Shown here piece by piece: positions 8,782-15,177 of a stretch of DNA of 20,200 bases. Made by a program: the position numbers and the translations under genes. The number at the start of each line of letters is the position of its first letter. Positions within the stretch are counted from its first letter, which is position 1. Origin of the DNA: Pseudomonadota bacterium (lineage in GTDB: Bacteria; Pseudomonadota; Alphaproteobacteria; Rhizobiales; Rhizobiaceae). The DNA is taken from contig JAEWOP010000147.1 of NCBI GenBank assembly GCA_023399635.1, positions 1 through 20,200 on the forward strand, written 5' to 3'. The notes under the pieces are model-generated. The model searched no databases. It had not been told where the DNA came from and was given only the letters and a program-made list of their open reading frames with translations.

Positions 8782-9595
8782 CGATTTCTTCGTCCGCGCA
8801 CTGCTCGCCGGCATCGGCGTTGCAGTGACTACCGGCCCACTCGGCTGCTTTGTCGTGTGGCGGCGGATGGCCTATTTCGGCGACACCATGGCCCATTCGG
8901 CGCTGCTCGGCGTAGCTCTGTCGCTGCTTTTCTCGCTTAATCTGATGGTGAGCGTCTTCGCCGTCGCAGTTGTGGTTTCACTCATTCTTCTCGTCCTGCA
9001 GCGACGGCAAGCGCTGTCGGCCGATGCGCTTCTCGGCATCCTGTCGCATTCGACGCTTGCCATCGGCCTCGTTCTGGTCGCCTTCATGAGCTGGGTCAGG
9101 ATTGACCTGATGGCCTTCCTGTTCGGCGACATTCTCGCCGTCACCCGCCAGGACATCGCCTTGATCTGGGGAGGCGGGCTTGTTGTGCTCGCTGCCGTCG
9201 TCTGGCTCTGGCGCCCGCTGGTCGCCTCCACCATCAGCGAGGACGTGGCGGAAGCCGAGGGGCTGAAGCCGGAGCGGGCGCGGCTTCTCTTCATGCTGAT
9301 GATGGCACTGGTGATCGCGATCGCGATGAAGATTGTCGGCATCCTGCTGATCACGTCGCTACTGATCATTCCGGCCGCCACCGCACGCCGCTTTTCCGCG
9401 AGTCCGGAGCGGATGGCGGTCTTCGCATCACTGATCGGGGCGCTTGCGGTTGCAGGAGGGCTGTTTGGATCCCTACATTACGACACGCCGTCCGGGCCGT
9501 CGATCGTGGTTGCCGCGCTGCTGCTCTTCATCGTCAGCCTGTTGCCGTTCAACCGCGCCGGAGCGGACACCACTACCGGAGGAATCCGTTCATGA
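8774..9595 (+). CDS. znuB: Zinc ABC transporter, permease ZnuB
   Basis: A 273-residue integral membrane permease of the ABC-3 family (ZnuB/TroC), strongly hydrophobic with about eight predicted membrane helices. The conserved segment RRMAYFGDTMAHSALLGVALS near the N-terminus and the glycine- and isoleucine-rich IVGILLITSLLIIPAATAR near residue 200 mark the family. The start was set at the ATG at 8774, eight bases inside the end of znuC, because the family N-terminus (MLDDFFVRALLAGI) begins there and GGGGAGG lies nine bases upstream. The frame is open much further upstream, but that part is the znuC tail read in another frame. The stop overlaps the zur start (ATGA), so znuC, znuB and zur form a tightly coupled operon. 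Confidence 0.95.
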   Translation: MLDDFFVRALLAGIGVAVTTGPLGCFVVWRRMAYFGDTMAHSALLGVALSLLFSLNLMVSVFAVAVVVSLILLVLQRRQALSADALLGILSHSTLAIGLVLVAFMSWVRIDLMAFLFGDILAVTRQDIALIWGGGLVVLAAVVWLWRPLVASTISEDVAEAEGLKPERARLLFMLMMALVIAIAMKIVGILLITSLLIIPAATARRFSASPERMAVFASLIGALAVAGGLFGSLHYDTPSGPSIVVAALLLFIVSLLPFNRAGADTTTGGIRS

Positions 9596-9999
9596 CCGCT
9601 CCCGCTCTTACCAAGAACCAGTCACTGGTCTTCGACGTCTTGTCCCGGTCGAATGCTCCGCTCAGCGCTTATACCATTCTCGACAGGCTGCGCGAGCACG
9701 GCTTTCGGGCGCCCCTGCAGGTTTATCGTGCGCTGGACAAGCTCCTGGAGCGCGGCATGGTTCACCGGCTGGAAAGCCTCAACGCCTTCGTGGCGTGTGC
9801 CCACCAGGAGAAGGAATGCTGCGGCGGTCATGGTCACGGCACCGTTGCCTTCGCCATCTGCGAGAGCTGCGGCCATGTGGTGGAGTTTCACGACCACGCG
9901 GTTGATCACCGGCTGGACGATTGGGCCCGGGAGCGGAGATTCACGCCGGCGAAAACGACGATAGAGATCCGCGGTCTTTGCGAGCAATGCGCCGCCTGA
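9592..9999 (+). CDS. zur: Zinc uptake regulator Zur, Fur family
   Basis: A 135-residue Fur-family repressor that binds DNA when loaded with zinc. The N-terminal winged helix (about 5-65, with APLQVYRALDKLLERGMVHRL) is followed by the dimer domain. Two CxxC pairs, Cys90/Cys93 (CESC) and Cys130/Cys133 (CEQC), would hold the structural zinc. Sensory ligands probably lie among Cys69, His71, the ECCGGHGHG stretch (75-83) and HDH at 100-102. This Cys/His-rich insertion, together with the znu context, points to Zur rather than Fur, Mur or Irr. GGAGGA lies eight bases before the ATG, which overlaps the znuB stop by four bases. The gene ends 7 bases from the convergent carbonic anhydrase. It likely controls itself through the boxes at 7803-7838. 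Confidence 0.93.
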   Translation: MTAPALTKNQSLVFDVLSRSNAPLSAYTILDRLREHGFRAPLQVYRALDKLLERGMVHRLESLNAFVACAHQEKECCGGHGHGTVAFAICESCGHVVEFHDHAVDHRLDDWARERRFTPAKTTIEIRGLCEQCAA

Positions 10000-10006
10000 T
10001 CCGACT

Positions 10007-10534
10007 TCAAAGCTGTCGCAGGTCGCGGGCAAAGAGCTTCCAGCGCTCAACATAATGCGCCGCTGACTTCTGCAGGGCTGCAACCGCCGTTTCATCGAGC
10101 GTGCGAACGACTTTGGCCGGCGAGCCGACGATTAGCGAGTTGTCGGGGAACTCCTTGCCCTCGGTCACCAGCGCATTGGCGCCGATCAGGCAGTTGTTGC
10201 CGATCCTGGCGCCATTCAAGATCGTCGTACCCATGCCGACGAGCGAGTTTTCGCCGATCGTGCAGCCGTGGATGATGGCATGATGGCCGATGGTGCAACC
10301 GGGACCGATGGTGACCGGAAAGCCAAGATCGTTGTGGATCATCACGCCTTCCTGGATGTTGGTGCGCGCGCCGAGGACGATCGGCTCGTTGTCACCGCGC
10401 AAGACCGCGCCGAACCAGATGCCGACGCCTTCGCCGATCTCGACATCGCCCACCACGGTCGCGGTCGGGGCGACCCAGTAGCGGTCGGGGGCAGGGGTGG
10501 TCGGCTGTTTTTCTCCCAGAGCGTAAAGCGGCAT
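10007..10534 (-). CDS. Gamma-class carbonic anhydrase family protein
   Basis: A 175-residue left-handed beta-helix protein of the gamma carbonic anhydrase / PaaY/CaiE-like group. Hexapeptide repeats (for example VVGDVEIGEGVGIWFG, IGPGCTIG, CTIGENSLVGMG) run through the middle, and an alpha helix closes the C-terminus. The metal ligands expected in a trimeric enzyme are present: His67 (MIHNDL), His84 and His89 (GHHAIIHG), with Arg46 and Asp48 in the conserved LRGDNEPI. Family members bind zinc or iron and interconvert CO2 and bicarbonate, though many bacterial members have no shown activity. GGGAGGA precedes the start. It converges on zur with only 7 bases between the stops; regulation by zinc is possible but no box is seen at its promoter. 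Confidence 0.9.
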   Translation of the reverse strand: MPLYALGEKQPTTPAPDRYWVAPTATVVGDVEIGEGVGIWFGAVLRGDNEPIVLGARTNIQEGVMIHNDLGFPVTIGPGCTIGHHAIIHGCTIGENSLVGMGTTILNGARIGNNCLIGANALVTEGKEFPDNSLIVGSPAKVVRTLDETAVAALQKSAAHYVERWKLFARDLRQL

Positions 10535-10673
10535 CGTTCCTCCCGATCGTGGCGTTCCTATCGTGGGAGATAAGCCGACGATGAATCGTTGTCATCCTAA
10601 CGTCGATCCCGGTGGCAGAAAACTGGCGAATGGGGCGCGCTTGCTGTAAGAGCGCGACCTGGAAAGGACCGAG

Positions 10674-11705
10674 ATGTATTCCCAAGCCCTGAAAGGCGGC
10701 CGCAAGATATTTGCCGTCGCCCCAATGATCGACTGGACGGACCGCCATTGCCGCTATTTGCACCGGCAGCTGACGGGGGAGGCGCTGCTTTATACCGAGA
10801 TGGTGGTGGCGGATGCGATTATCCACGGGCCACGTGAAAGGTTGCTCGGCTTTTCGCCGGAAGAGCATCCAGTGGCGCTGCAGCTTGGTGGCTCGGACCC
10901 CGCAAAGCTTGCCGAGGCCGTGAAAATCGCCTCGGACTTTGGTTATGACGAGATCAACCTCAATGTCGGCTGCCCGTCGGACCGGGTGCAGTCGGGCACC
11001 TTCGGCGCCTGCCTGATGCGCACGCCGGAGCTGGTGGCGGATTGCGTTACGGCAATGAAGCAGGTGGCAAGCGTGCCGGTGACGGTGAAGTGCCGCATCG
11101 GCGTCGACGAGCAGGAGCCGGACGCGGTGCTGCCGGAGTTTCTTGCCCGCATGGTCGGCGCCGGCGCGGATGCGATCTGGGTCCATGCCCGCAAGGCCTG
11201 GCTGCAGGGCCTGTCGCCGAAGGAGAACCGCGAGGTGCCGCCGCTCGATTATGCGCTCGTCCACCAGATGAAGCAGGAGAACCCAGCTGTCTTTCTCGGG
11301 ATCAACGGCGGCGTCACGGATCTTGATCAGGCTGCCAGGCATCTTGAGGTTATGGACGGGGTGATGCTGGGTCGCGCTGCCTATCAGAATGCAGGGCTTC
11401 TTACGGAAGTGGACGAAAAGATCTTCGGACAACCGCACCAGGTCTATGACTGGTTGGCGCTGCGCGACGTGATGATGGCGTATTCTGAGAGCGTGATGGC
11501 GGCTGGAGGGAGGCTCAACCACGTCACCAGGCACATGGTCGGCCTCTTCCACGGATACGCTGGTGCCAGACGCTATCGTCAGATTCTTTCATCGGAGGCG
11601 ACGCGGCCAGGTGCGGGCGCCGAAGTGATTGCCAATGCCTTTGCCGCCTTGGATTTGGCCGCTCTGAAAGAGCCGATGGCGGCGGAACACCGTCGAACCG
11701 GTTGA
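10674..11705 (+). CDS. dusA: tRNA-dihydrouridine(20/20a) synthase DusA
   Basis: A 343-residue flavoenzyme that reduces uridine to dihydrouridine in the D-loop of tRNA. The FMN-binding TIM barrel starts with FAVAPMIDWTDRHCRY (13-28). The catalytic cysteine is Cys100 in NLNVGCPSDRVQSG, and the motif KCRIGVDEQE and the later GINGGV and GVMLGRAAYQNAG strands are typical of the DusA subgroup. The C-terminal helical domain (about 245-330) carries RHMVGLFHGYAGARRYR for tRNA binding. AAGGA is placed correctly before the ATG. It is transcribed away from the carbonic anhydrase gene across a 139-base region. Assignment to DusA rather than DusB or DusC rests on the N-terminal and C-terminal motifs and is secure. 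Confidence 0.95.
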   Translation: MYSQALKGGRKIFAVAPMIDWTDRHCRYLHRQLTGEALLYTEMVVADAIIHGPRERLLGFSPEEHPVALQLGGSDPAKLAEAVKIASDFGYDEINLNVGCPSDRVQSGTFGACLMRTPELVADCVTAMKQVASVPVTVKCRIGVDEQEPDAVLPEFLARMVGAGADAIWVHARKAWLQGLSPKENREVPPLDYALVHQMKQENPAVFLGINGGVTDLDQAARHLEVMDGVMLGRAAYQNAGLLTEVDEKIFGQPHQVYDWLALRDVMMAYSESVMAAGGRLNHVTRHMVGLFHGYAGARRYRQILSSEATRPGAGAEVIANAFAALDLAALKEPMAAEHRRTG

Positions 11706-11810
11706 GGTCTGCATCCAAGAAAACAGCCACCGTCTCTGCTCGATAGCGGAACGATTTCCTGCGACATGGGTTGTCCTGTTGTCCTATTCACGCAACCAAG
11801 GAGCATGTCC

Positions 11811-12611
11811 ATGACCAAGCGTTTGCTTTCGATCCTTCTTCTCTCCGCAGCCTTCCCTCTGGCTGCAGCTGCACAGACGAGTGACGGAGCCGCCACGCCT
11901 GCCCCGGCCGCCCCTAGCGCTGTGCAGGACGACGCGATGACCAACCAGAACAATGCCGCCGGCGGCATGAACGACACACAGCCCATGGGTCAGACGGCGG
12001 ATGCTGGCAGCACCACCGAAGGTCCGTTCGTGACCGTCCCGTCTTCGGGCGCATGGCGTGTTTCAGACTTTGAAGGCAAGTCCGTATACGGCAGCGACGG
12101 TGAGAGCATCGGCTCCATCAGCGACGTTCTCGTGAGCCAGGATGGTTCGGTGAATGCCGTGATCATTGGTGTCGGCGGCTTCCTCGGAATTGGCCAGAAG
12201 GATGTAGCGGTTGATATGTCGGCGCTTCAGCTGGGCCCGGGCGCGACACAGGCTGAAGCTGATCAGGCTGCCGCCCAGATAGACCAGCAGCAGGAAGTCG
12301 ATGAAGAAACGACGGCTTCCACGGATGCAACGGGTACCGCGGCTCCAGCTGGTTCGGCCGGTACCGCCGCTCCAGCTGGCGGAGCCGGTATGGCAACGAC
12401 CGACACTGCTGCTACAAGCAACACCACGACGGGCACTGGCATGCCAGCCACTGGCAATGACCAGATGGCTGCGAATGACGCGGGTAGCGGCCAGACGATC
12501 CAGATCGGCGAAGATGGCCTGCCGGATCGTATCGTTCTCAACGTCACCCGTCAGCAGCTTGAAGACGCCCCGGCATTCGAAGGCGTTCAGGGCACCGCCG
12601 CGCAGCAGTAA
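11811..12611 (+). CDS. Secreted PRC-barrel domain protein
   Basis: A 266-residue exported protein. A signal peptide (MTKRLLSILLLSAAFPLAAAA) is followed by a low-complexity Ala/Thr/Gln/Asn-rich linker, then one PRC-barrel domain at about 80-140 (WRVSDFEGKSVYGSDGESIG, then IGVGGFLGIGQKDVAVDMS). A second low-complexity stretch (160-235) contains a tandem repeat of GTAAPAGSA, and the last 30 residues (IQIGEDGLPDRIVLNVTRQQ) look like a second, short barrel strand set. PRC barrels in rhizobial periplasmic proteins are widespread, with no settled function. The start was placed at 11811 because AAGGAG is seven bases upstream; the ATG at 11805 is too close to it. A strong terminator follows, so the gene is probably monocistronic. 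Confidence 0.85.
   Translation: MTKRLLSILLLSAAFPLAAAAQTSDGAATPAPAAPSAVQDDAMTNQNNAAGGMNDTQPMGQTADAGSTTEGPFVTVPSSGAWRVSDFEGKSVYGSDGESIGSISDVLVSQDGSVNAVIIGVGGFLGIGQKDVAVDMSALQLGPGATQAEADQAAAQIDQQQEVDEETTASTDATGTAAPAGSAGTAAPAGGAGMATTDTAATSNTTTGTGMPATGNDQMAANDAGSGQTIQIGEDGLPDRIVLNVTRQQLEDAPAFEGVQGTAAQQ
12333..12386 (+). repeat. Two 27-base tandem repeats within the PRC-barrel gene
   Basis: Two adjacent 27-base units, each beginning GGTACCGC and containing GCTCCAGCTGG, encode GTAAPAGSA and GTAAPAGGA in the low-complexity linker. The units differ at four to five bases near their ends. Such repeats can change copy number by slippage and alter linker length. Confidence 0.75.
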
Positions 12612-12637
12612 GCGCGATCAAGCCATCCCTCGACTCA

Positions 12638-12663
12638 CCCCGCGGTTCGCCGCGGGGTTTTTT
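12638..12663 (+). terminator. Rho-independent terminator of the PRC-barrel gene
   Basis: CCCCGCGG pairs with CCGCGGGG around the stable tetraloop TTCG, followed at once by six T. It starts 26 bases after the stop of the PRC-barrel gene. This is a textbook intrinsic terminator on the plus strand; on the minus strand no T-run follows, so it would not end the convergent DUF922 gene well. Confidence 0.93.
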
Positions 12664-12713
12664 GTGCCAACTCCGATTGTGCCGGGTCATGGCAGTGTCC
12701 GCCGGAGAGCTGT

Positions 12714-13397
12714 TCAAGGGCCATTCGCAAGAGCCAGGATCAACTGGTGCACCGCACCGCCGTTGTTGAGTTCCTCCTCGTCGAATTCGCGGCTCTGGCG
12801 CACCCGTTCATCGGAAAACTCTTTCAGTCGGGCCTGCAGCCTTTCACGCACCTTCTGACATTTCGGATCGTTCTCGGTCCGTAATCCGCGACTGAATGCC
12901 TCGATCCCACGGACCATCTCGACGATTTGCTCTCCGTGCACGCGCTCGTGCTTTTCGACGCCGGCGATGAAGCGGGCCCAGCTCTCGGCGACGGCGTGTG
13001 GAAGGTTCCTCGGCGCTTGCGGTATCGTATAGGTGATAACGAGTTTCGGTTTCGCCACGGCCAACACGCAGGACATGTCTGGCTGCGGCCGGTAGTCACG
13101 GGTCCATGTCAGCTTGAAGGTTGTATGGGCGATGGCGTACACCCCGGCTTTGGGTCCTTTGTCGCCGATAGAGCGGTATAGATCGATCCCGGTCATCCCG
13201 CTGATTGCATAGGTCTTGATCTTCTCCACAGGCTGCCATGGTTCAGCTGGGGGCAGTGGTGCTGGCGGGAAGCTTGGCTGGGCGTTCGCTGCCCGCGCCA
13301 ACTTAAGGCAGGGAAGGGCGGCGAGGCCAAGCGCGAGTAGAACTGCTGTCGAGCGGCGATAGAAAGCGGAACGGAGGCGACAGCGGATGGGATGCAT
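12714..13397 (-). CDS. Secreted DUF922-type putative zinc-dependent protease
   Basis: A 227-residue protein with an N-terminal signal-like segment (basic residues, then STAVLLALGLAALPCLKLARAANA). A domain of the DUF922 type follows (about 58-205): KTYAISGMTGIDLYRSIGDKG, an Asp-Met-Ser-Cys segment and the helix VEKHERVHGEQIVEM. The latter holds an HExxH metallopeptidase motif at 150-154 (HERVH), which would bind zinc. The family is described as predicted secreted zinc-dependent proteases, with little experimental work. No clear Shine-Dalgarno precedes the ATG at 13397, so the start is less sure. The gene is convergent with the PRC-barrel gene; the two are not an operon. Proteolysis is predicted, the target is unknown. 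Confidence 0.82.
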   Translation of the reverse strand: MHPIRCRLRSAFYRRSTAVLLALGLAALPCLKLARAANAQPSFPPAPLPPAEPWQPVEKIKTYAISGMTGIDLYRSIGDKGPKAGVYAIAHTTFKLTWTRDYRPQPDMSCVLAVAKPKLVITYTIPQAPRNLPHAVAESWARFIAGVEKHERVHGEQIVEMVRGIEAFSRGLRTENDPKCQKVRERLQARLKEFSDERVRQSREFDEEELNNGGAVHQLILALANGP

Positions 13398-13546
13398 GGC
13401 TGGACACTAGGGCAGAGCGAGGCTCGATGGAAGAGTGTACGCCAGCCTGCGCGGGGGCTGCGACATCGAACCCGCAGCGGAAGGACTTGCGGCGCGAGCG
13501 ACGATGCGGGCAGATCAGTGTGCCGTTTGACGGTAGACTAGGTGAA

Positions 13547-13681
13547 TTACGTCAGCAACCACGATAGTCCACCGCCGATAACTGCGAAGACAGCAAGCAG
13601 AGCAACCATCCGGCTTGTTCCTGACTGAGAGTCTGTATCAAAAAGCATGTTCCAGACCCTGTCATGGTCACGGTGTTCCAT
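13547..13681 (-). CDS. Small single-span membrane protein, 44 residues, unknown function
   Basis: A 44-residue reading frame beginning MEHRDHDRVWNMLFDTDSQ and ending in a hydrophobic helix, MVALLAVFAVIGGGLSWLL, then Thr. That is one predicted membrane span right at the C-terminus, with a charged N-terminal part that would be cytoplasmic. The ATG at 13681 is preceded by AGGAG seven bases upstream, which is the main reason to accept the gene; the frame stays open upstream to 13783, but that part has no second good ribosome site. I do not recognise a family. It stands alone between the DUF922 gene and the 65-residue gene, with the same orientation. It may be a small tail-anchored membrane protein. 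Confidence 0.6.
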   Translation of the reverse strand: MEHRDHDRVWNMLFDTDSQSGTSRMVALLAVFAVIGGGLSWLLT

Positions 13682-13828
13682 CCTGTTTCTCCTGACATTG
13701 ATGCGGTGGCGGAAGTGATATTGAGTGCGGAGGACCCAGAGTCCTAGACTGAAGCGAGCGTGGTCGTCGCGCTGCTTTTCCAACCTCCATCGCGGCTGTT
13801 GCCACCAGGAAGTTGCACCGGGCCTTCT

Positions 13829-14026
13829 CTACTTCTTGGCTTTACGAGCCTTGACCGGTTCTGGTGTTGCCTGAGCCAGGCGCAATGCCTTCAGCTTTTC
13901 TGTCTTCTTTTCGCGGGCGCTGGTTTCCGCATCGAGGATATCGCGAACAACCGAGTTCGTCTGTTCGGCCTTAGCTTGAGCAGACATCTTGGCAGGCTTG
14001 AAGAATTCTTCCTTGGTAGCTGTCAT
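13829..14026 (-). CDS. Small charged protein, 65 residues, unknown function
   Basis: A 65-residue soluble protein, MTATKEEFFKPAKMSAQAK at the start, then a probably helical, highly charged middle (ETSAREKKTEKLKALRLAQ) and a basic proline-containing tail ending in Lys. AGAGGAG precedes the ATG at 14026 at good spacing; the frame is open further upstream but runs through the rpsU region in another frame and is not expected to be coding. It lies 58 bases downstream of rpsU in the same direction, with a hairpin between. I recall similar short proteins in Rhizobiaceae genomes but no function. The composition would fit a nucleic-acid- or ribosome-associated protein, which is only a guess. Confidence 0.65.
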   Translation of the reverse strand: MTATKEEFFKPAKMSAQAKAEQTNSVVRDILDAETSAREKKTEKLKALRLAQATPEPVKARKAKK

Positions 14027-14051
14027 GGCATGCTCCTCTGCATGAACAATG

Positions 14052-14074
14052 AACGCGGCCACAAGGGCCGCGTT
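14052..14074 (-). terminator. Hairpin after rpsU
   Basis: AACGCGGCC pairs perfectly with GGCCGCGTT around a five-base loop, 10 bases past the rpsU stop. On the minus strand it is followed by CATTGTTCAT, moderately T-rich. It probably ends most rpsU transcription, leaving the 65-residue gene with read-through or its own promoter. Confidence 0.6.
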
Positions 14075-14084
14075 AAGATGGATG

Positions 14085-14330
14085 TCAGCGGGGACGGGCC
14101 GGAAGGACTTTCTTCTTCGGCATTGGCAACAGGCCTTCGCGCTGCATCTGCTTGCGCGCCAACTTGCGCTGCCGGCGGATGCCTTCGGCCTTTTCACGAG
14201 CCCGCTTTTCAGAAGGCTTTTCATAAGCGGTGCGCGCCCGGATTTCACGGAACAGACCTTCCCGCTGCATTTTCTTTTTCAAGACGCGCAGTGCCTGTTC
14301 GACGTTGTTGTCTCTCACGAGTACCTGCAA
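14085..14330 (-). CDS. rpsU: 30S ribosomal protein S21, TTG start
   Basis: An 81-residue S21 protein of the small ribosomal subunit, which helps initiation by supporting pairing of the 16S rRNA 3' end with messages. The N-terminus QVLVRDNNVEQALRVLKKKM and the segment YEKPSEKRAREKAE are diagnostic; the C-terminal part is the basic rhizobial extension. The start codon is TTG at 14330: AAAGGAG lies six bases upstream of it, and the family N-terminus (usually Met-Gln-Val-Leu-Val) begins exactly there. The first ATG downstream is the Met of LKKKM, which would delete the conserved N-terminus, and the ATG far upstream (14531) would add 67 unrelated residues. Assignment is firm, and the rare start codon is well supported. 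Confidence 0.93.
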   Translation of the reverse strand: MQVLVRDNNVEQALRVLKKKMQREGLFREIRARTAYEKPSEKRAREKAEGIRRQRKLARKQMQREGLLPMPKKKVLPARPR

Positions 14331-14635
14331 AAATAGCTCCTTTCCGGCCCTCGGCCGTTCCTTCTTGATCCGAACAGGTTCGGATGACCCGCAAGCAATG
14401 CTGAAGGGACGCGGGTCCTCTCCCCTCAGCCTGGGTGAAGCCGGACGATCGATCTGGCTTCGGTGATGCGTCTGCCCGAAACTTGGGTCAGCGGGCTGGA
14501 CGCGGTTTATGCACGGCCACATCGAACACATGGCCGTGGCGCTCGAAGGTGCATGTTAACTGCTCAAGAGCGACGCTTTTATCATCGCCTGCCGTTCAGC
14601 CAATAGCCCAGCATAAAGCTGCCCGCCATTTCATG
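14331..14635. other. Stretch without a recognisable gene, upstream of rpsU
   Basis: About 305 bases between the rpsU start and the cspA terminator. It should hold the rpsU promoter, but no clear promoter was identified. Visible structure: TCCGAACAGGTTCGGA at 14369-14384 (seven-base arms, two-base centre), and an inverted repeat CACGGCCA / TGGCCGTG at 14512-14519 and 14531-14538 with an 11-base loop. Open frames here are short or antisense to neighbours and lack ribosome sites. Confidence 0.5.
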
Positions 14636-14637
14636 CA

Positions 14638-14668
14638 CAAAAACAAAAGGCCGGGACTGCTCCCGACC
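14638..14668 (-). terminator. Rho-independent terminator of cspA
   Basis: Read on the minus strand, GGTCGGGA pairs with TCCCGGCC (one G-U pair) around the loop GCAG, and is followed by TTTTGTTTTT. It lies about 60 bases after the cspA stop. The strong stem and T-run make this a confident intrinsic terminator. Confidence 0.88.
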
Positions 14669-14728
14669 TTCACCATCACTGCCTACCGCGCACCAGTACA
14701 TCCGTGGTTGCGCGTGACAATGAAAACC

Positions 14729-14938
14729 TTAGGCAGCCCGCAGATTGTCTGCAGAGCTCTTGCCCGAGCGCTTGTCCTGCACGATGTCGTAGCTGATCTT
14801 CTGACCTTCGGTCAGACCACGCATGCCGGCGCGCTCAACGGCGGAAACATGGACGAAAACGTCCTGGCTGCCATTATCGGGCTGGATGAAACCAAAACCC
14901 TTGGTGCTGTTGAACCACTTTACGGTACCTGTATTCAT
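14729..14938 (-). CDS. cspA: Cold-shock protein, CspA family
   Basis: A 69-residue single cold-shock domain (OB fold) that binds single-stranded RNA and DNA and acts as an RNA chaperone. RNP1 is KGFGFI (13-18) and RNP2 is VFVHVS (27-32); the rest (GLTEGQKISYDIVQDKRSGK) agrees with rhizobial CspA proteins, and the length is typical. The ATG at 14938 begins the family N-terminus MNTGTVKWFN and is preceded by AAGGA; the frame is open for 50 codons upstream, but that part is leader RNA. The leader is probably long and contains a hairpin (14968-14982), as is usual for cold-shock messages. A strong terminator follows. Which of the several rhizobial csp paralogues this is cannot be decided. Confidence 0.95.
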   Translation of the reverse strand: MNTGTVKWFNSTKGFGFIQPDNGSQDVFVHVSAVERAGMRGLTEGQKISYDIVQDKRSGKSSADNLRAA

Positions 14939-14967
14939 AACGATATTCCTTGTAATCGTTGTGGGCC

Positions 14968-14982
14968 CGGTCTGAAAGACCG
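14968..14982 (-). promoter_or_regulatory. Hairpin in the cspA 5' leader
   Basis: CGGTCT and AGACCG form a perfect six-pair stem around GAA, 29 bases upstream of the cspA start codon. In E. coli, cspA leaders refold with temperature and control translation; this stem may be part of such a structure, but only one hairpin is evident by eye. Confidence 0.4.
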
Positions 14983-15177
14983 ATCTGGATAAATCGACGA
15001 TGACGAGGAAATCTGATACAGCCGTAGCTTGGGAACAAAAGTCGCTAGCAAAGTTCGATAGATTGAACATAGACGCAAATGTCGGCAAGACAAGTGCCGT
15101 CGGGAAATAAATAGCGTCAGACAGGACATGGAAGCCGCGCGTTGCAGCGAGATGCTCCTGCTAGACCATCAATAAAC

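Noticed and set aside
13427..13567. Plus-strand 46-codon frame between the DUF922 gene and the 44-residue gene
   Set aside because: No ribosome site, no hydrophobic or family features, and it overlaps the end of the better supported minus-strand gene.
14365..14400. tRNA-like GGTTCGGATGACC segment
   Set aside because: It resembles a T-loop only loosely; there is no matching acceptor stem, anticodon arm or D-arm around it.
14575..14635. Short minus-strand peptide frame (MAGSFMLGYWLNGRR) just after the cspA terminator
   Set aside because: It has no ribosome site, only 15 codons, and sits after a strong terminator; nothing supports translation.
14435..14992. Plus-strand open frame across the cspA terminator, gene and leader
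   Set aside because: It is antisense to cspA and its terminator; no ribosome site and no family pattern.
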